Below, in pieces: positions 62,130-64,000 of a stretch of DNA of 64,000 bases. The DNA is from Simiduia litorea (GTDB lineage: Bacteria > Pseudomonadota > Gammaproteobacteria > Pseudomonadales > Cellvibrionaceae). Below the pieces are notes generated by a model. The model was not told the origin of the DNA. It saw only the letters and a program-made list of their open reading frames with translations, and ran no database searches. Where the stretch lies: the NCBI RefSeq assembly GCF_042853465.1, contig NZ_AP031497.1, positions 2,790,001 through 2,854,000 of the forward strand, written 5' to 3'. The position numbers and the translations under genes were made by a program. Position 1 is the stretch's first letter; each line of letters starts with the position of its first letter.

Positions 62130-64000
62130 ATGAATATCTCTCTGGGCAAGTTAATCTTGCCACTGAGTTTTTCCCTCGCAGCACTCAGCATGAACGCCGA
62201 TGCAGGCAGTTGGCAAAACAACGCCAGCGTTGGCGGTTTCAATAAGGTCCACATTTATACTCCCGATAGCGTATCAAGTATCGGTCAAGGTAAAGGCTTG
62301 CTTATTGTATTACATGGCTGCACCCAGAGTATTGATGCGTTCAAAACAGCCAAGCTCGAAACCGCTGCAGAAACCTACGGACTTGTGATTGCCGTACCCG
62401 ACGCGATGAACAAATCCGGTTTCAGTTGTTGGCATTACTGGGACAATACAAAATCTCGCAGCCACAAGGATTACAAAAACCTCATTAGCCTTGCCACCAC
62501 CTTATCGAGTGACGCCAACCGCAATATCGATAGCAAACAAGTTTACATAGCAGGATTATCCTCTGGCGCTGCTTTCGCAAATACCACGGCCTGTTTAGCA
62601 CCGGACGTATTTGCCGGCATGGGCATTAGCGCGGGGCCAAGTATTGGCACCAGTTCCAGTGGCGCGATTTCGACCTGTGAGAGCGCCAATGTAACATCGC
62701 GCTGTAACACTTACGCCGGCAGTTATGCCAGTCATTTCGCCACCCAAATTACCTCTATCGCTCACGGCGATGCCGACACCACAGTTAACACCTGCTACAA
62801 CCAACAAAATGCCAGCGGTATGGCTGGCGTCTATGGGGTCAACCAACTTAGTGGCAGTCAAGTGATTAGCGAAGGTACACGCACCGCGGATCAAACACTA
62901 TGGACCGACGGCCGTGTCTCTATGCTTTGGCTCAATGGTCTAGATCACGCCTGGTCGGGCGGCGCAGGCGCTTCCGGCAGCTACATTGGCAGCGCGAGTA
63001 TTAATTACGCCAGTTATTTAGGCGAATTTTTTAAAAATAATAATAAGCGGGTCAGCCGTAACCAAGCGCCAACCTTGAGCAATGTCATCACCAGTAGCAG
63101 CCAAGATTGGATTCTTGTGGATGGCGATGCCGAGGATGCTGAAACGAGTGTGTCGGCTATCAACATAGAATTCAAACGGCTAGACAGCACCGCGAACGCG
63201 ATAAATCGACACACACAAGTTGATGGGAGTGGTCATTTCAGTGTCAACCAAAGTGGCTTCAGCAATGGCCTGTACAGCGTTTCAGTAACCGCCACCGATA
63301 CCGAGGGCGCCACCAGCATCATGACTCAGAAAACCCAACGCGTCGGCCCGGAACCCGCAGCTGCGGCACCCACCTTGCAGAACATCACGGCTCAAGTGAG
63401 CGGCCAATGCGCCACCGTTGCTGGCGATGTGTTTGACATCAACAACAACCTTACACACGTGCAGGTGAGCTTTAGCCAGCAAACCCTAAGCGCCGCAATT
63501 AACGGCACAAACTTTAGCGCCCAAACCTGCGCCTTAGCTGGCGGTGCCCAAACTGCCACTGTCACGGCCACAGATTCAAGCGGCCTGAGCACGCAAGCCA
63601 GTATCAGCTTTACCATTGATGCTGGCTCCACCGGCGACTATAACCATCACATAAACTTGGGGCATATCACCTGGGGCAATGGTTATTCAGCCTGCTACTT
63701 AGCCTTCGGCACCAACCCCTTCACCATGCGCGAAACCAGCGCCGGCAGCAGTCAATGTCAATGGGTTGCCGATGGCCAAGCCTCCTGTGCAGGGCCGGCG
63801 CAAACCTGCAGTAACACACCTACCGATACCGATGGCGATGGCATCGCCGACGAGGTCGATAATTGCCCGCTCATCGCCAATGCCAATCAGCAAGATAATG
63901 ACGCTGACGGCCTCGGCAATGCCTGCGACAGTACACCTAACGGCGAGCAGCAACCGACAGATACCGATAACGACGGCGTTGCCGATAGCCAAGATAATTG
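62130..64000 (+). CDS. Secreted PHB-depolymerase-like esterase with thrombospondin type-3 repeats, C-terminus beyond the window
   Basis: About 623 residues are visible, with GGAG before the ATG. The signal peptide is cleaved near residue 25 (A-D-A-G). The catalytic alpha/beta hydrolase (about 30-310) has the oxyanion region V-L-H-G-C, the nucleophile in G-L-S-S-G-A-A and the His in G-L-D-H-A-W-S-G-G, the pattern of the esterase-PHB family. Ig-like segments follow (about 315-510), then a Cys-containing domain with W-G-N-G-Y-S-A-C-Y and Asp-rich type-3 repeats (D-x-D-G-D-G-I-A-D). Polyhydroxyalkanoate depolymerase is the first guess, but feruloyl or acetyl-xylan esterases share the fold. Confidence 0.85.
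   Translation, partial: MNISLGKLILPLSFSLAALSMNADAGSWQNNASVGGFNKVHIYTPDSVSSIGQGKGLLIVLHGCTQSIDAFKTAKLETAAETYGLVIAVPDAMNKSGFSCWHYWDNTKSRSHKDYKNLISLATTLSSDANRNIDSKQVYIAGLSSGAAFANTTACLAPDVFAGMGISAGPSIGTSSSGAISTCESANVTSRCNTYAGSYASHFATQITSIAHGDADTTVNTCYNQQNASGMAGVYGVNQLSGSQVISEGTRTADQTLWTDGRVSMLWLNGLDHAWSGGAGASGSYIGSASINYASYLGEFFKNNNKRVSRNQAPTLSNVITSSSQDWILVDGDAEDAETSVSAINIEFKRLDSTANAINRHTQVDGSGHFSVNQSGFSNGLYSVSVTATDTEGATSIMTQKTQRVGPEPAAAAPTLQNITAQVSGQCATVAGDVFDINNNLTHVQVSFSQQTLSAAINGTNFSAQTCALAGGAQTATVTATDSSGLSTQASISFTIDAGSTGDYNHHINLGHITWGNGYSACYLAFGTNPFTMRETSAGSSQCQWVADGQASCAGPAQTCSNTPTDTDGDGIADEVDNCPLIANANQQDNDADGLGNACDSTPNGEQQPTDTDNDGVADSQDN

Noticed and set aside
1..64000. CRISPR arrays, insertion sequences, integrases, prophage or tRNA genes
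   Set aside because: Reading by eye showed no regular spaced repeats, transposase or phage motifs, or tRNA T-loop signatures; a covariance scan could still find a missed RNA.

Overview
The window looks like a chromosomal segment of a marine, polysaccharide-degrading gammaproteobacterium, most likely from the Cellvibrionales (Saccharophagus/Teredinibacter/Simiduia-like); the genus cannot be fixed from sequence alone. Supporting signs are modular secreted glycosidases with CBM6-like and thrombospondin type-3 repeats, a large TonB-dependent receptor with a paralogous tryptophan-halogenase cluster, and typical gammaproteobacterial housekeeping pairs (ybgA-phr, bfd-bfr). I saw no tRNA, rRNA, CRISPR array, insertion sequence or prophage.

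Region 1 (1-9.4 kb) is a beta-1,3-glucan (laminarin) locus. A very large modular GH16 enzyme runs leftward off the window. It is divergent from a GH3 ExoP-like exo-glucosidase lipoprotein followed by a second GH16 lipoprotein. The divergent intergenic region carries two perfect TGTAAGCGCTTACA palindromes (LacI-family operator type), each just downstream of or overlapping a candidate sigma70 promoter, so both arms are probably repressed together until a sugar inducer is present. All three enzymes carry non-catalytic beta-sandwich modules of similar pattern.

Region 2 (9.4-18 kb): a 0.9-kb gene-free stretch, a 990-aa TonB-dependent receptor, two translationally coupled flavin-dependent tryptophan halogenases and a third convergent paralogue. 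All three keep the catalytic Lys and Glu. This receptor/halogenase cluster is the most intriguing part of the window.

Region 3 (18-35 kb) is mostly core: a DHFR-like reductase, L-serine dehydratase, hemerythrin, photolyase with ybgA-like partner, rsmJ, an M24 peptidase, a PstS-OmpA fusion preceded by a candidate Pho box, OmpA and leucine-rich-repeat lipoproteins, PilZ, 2-Cys peroxiredoxin, bfd-bfr iron storage, HIT, proS and a lytic transglycosylase.

Region 4 (35-50 kb): BLUF photoreceptor, NDH-2, a lysR-clsC-avtA run, histidine phosphatase, a response regulator/CheC-like pair, tlpA-like/yihY, arsC-like/wrbA/DUF2069, sppA, a degenerate PyrG-like amidotransferase and MAPEG.

Region 5 (49-64 kb): amidase, enoyl-CoA hydratase, GNAT, S9 peptidase, an Arg-rich small protein, YtcJ-like amidohydrolase, ctaA, small membrane and SDR proteins, an operon with a VanZ/beta-sandwich fusion and an Asp/Glu racemase, and finally a partial secreted PHB-depolymerase-like esterase with thrombospondin type-3 repeats running off the right edge.
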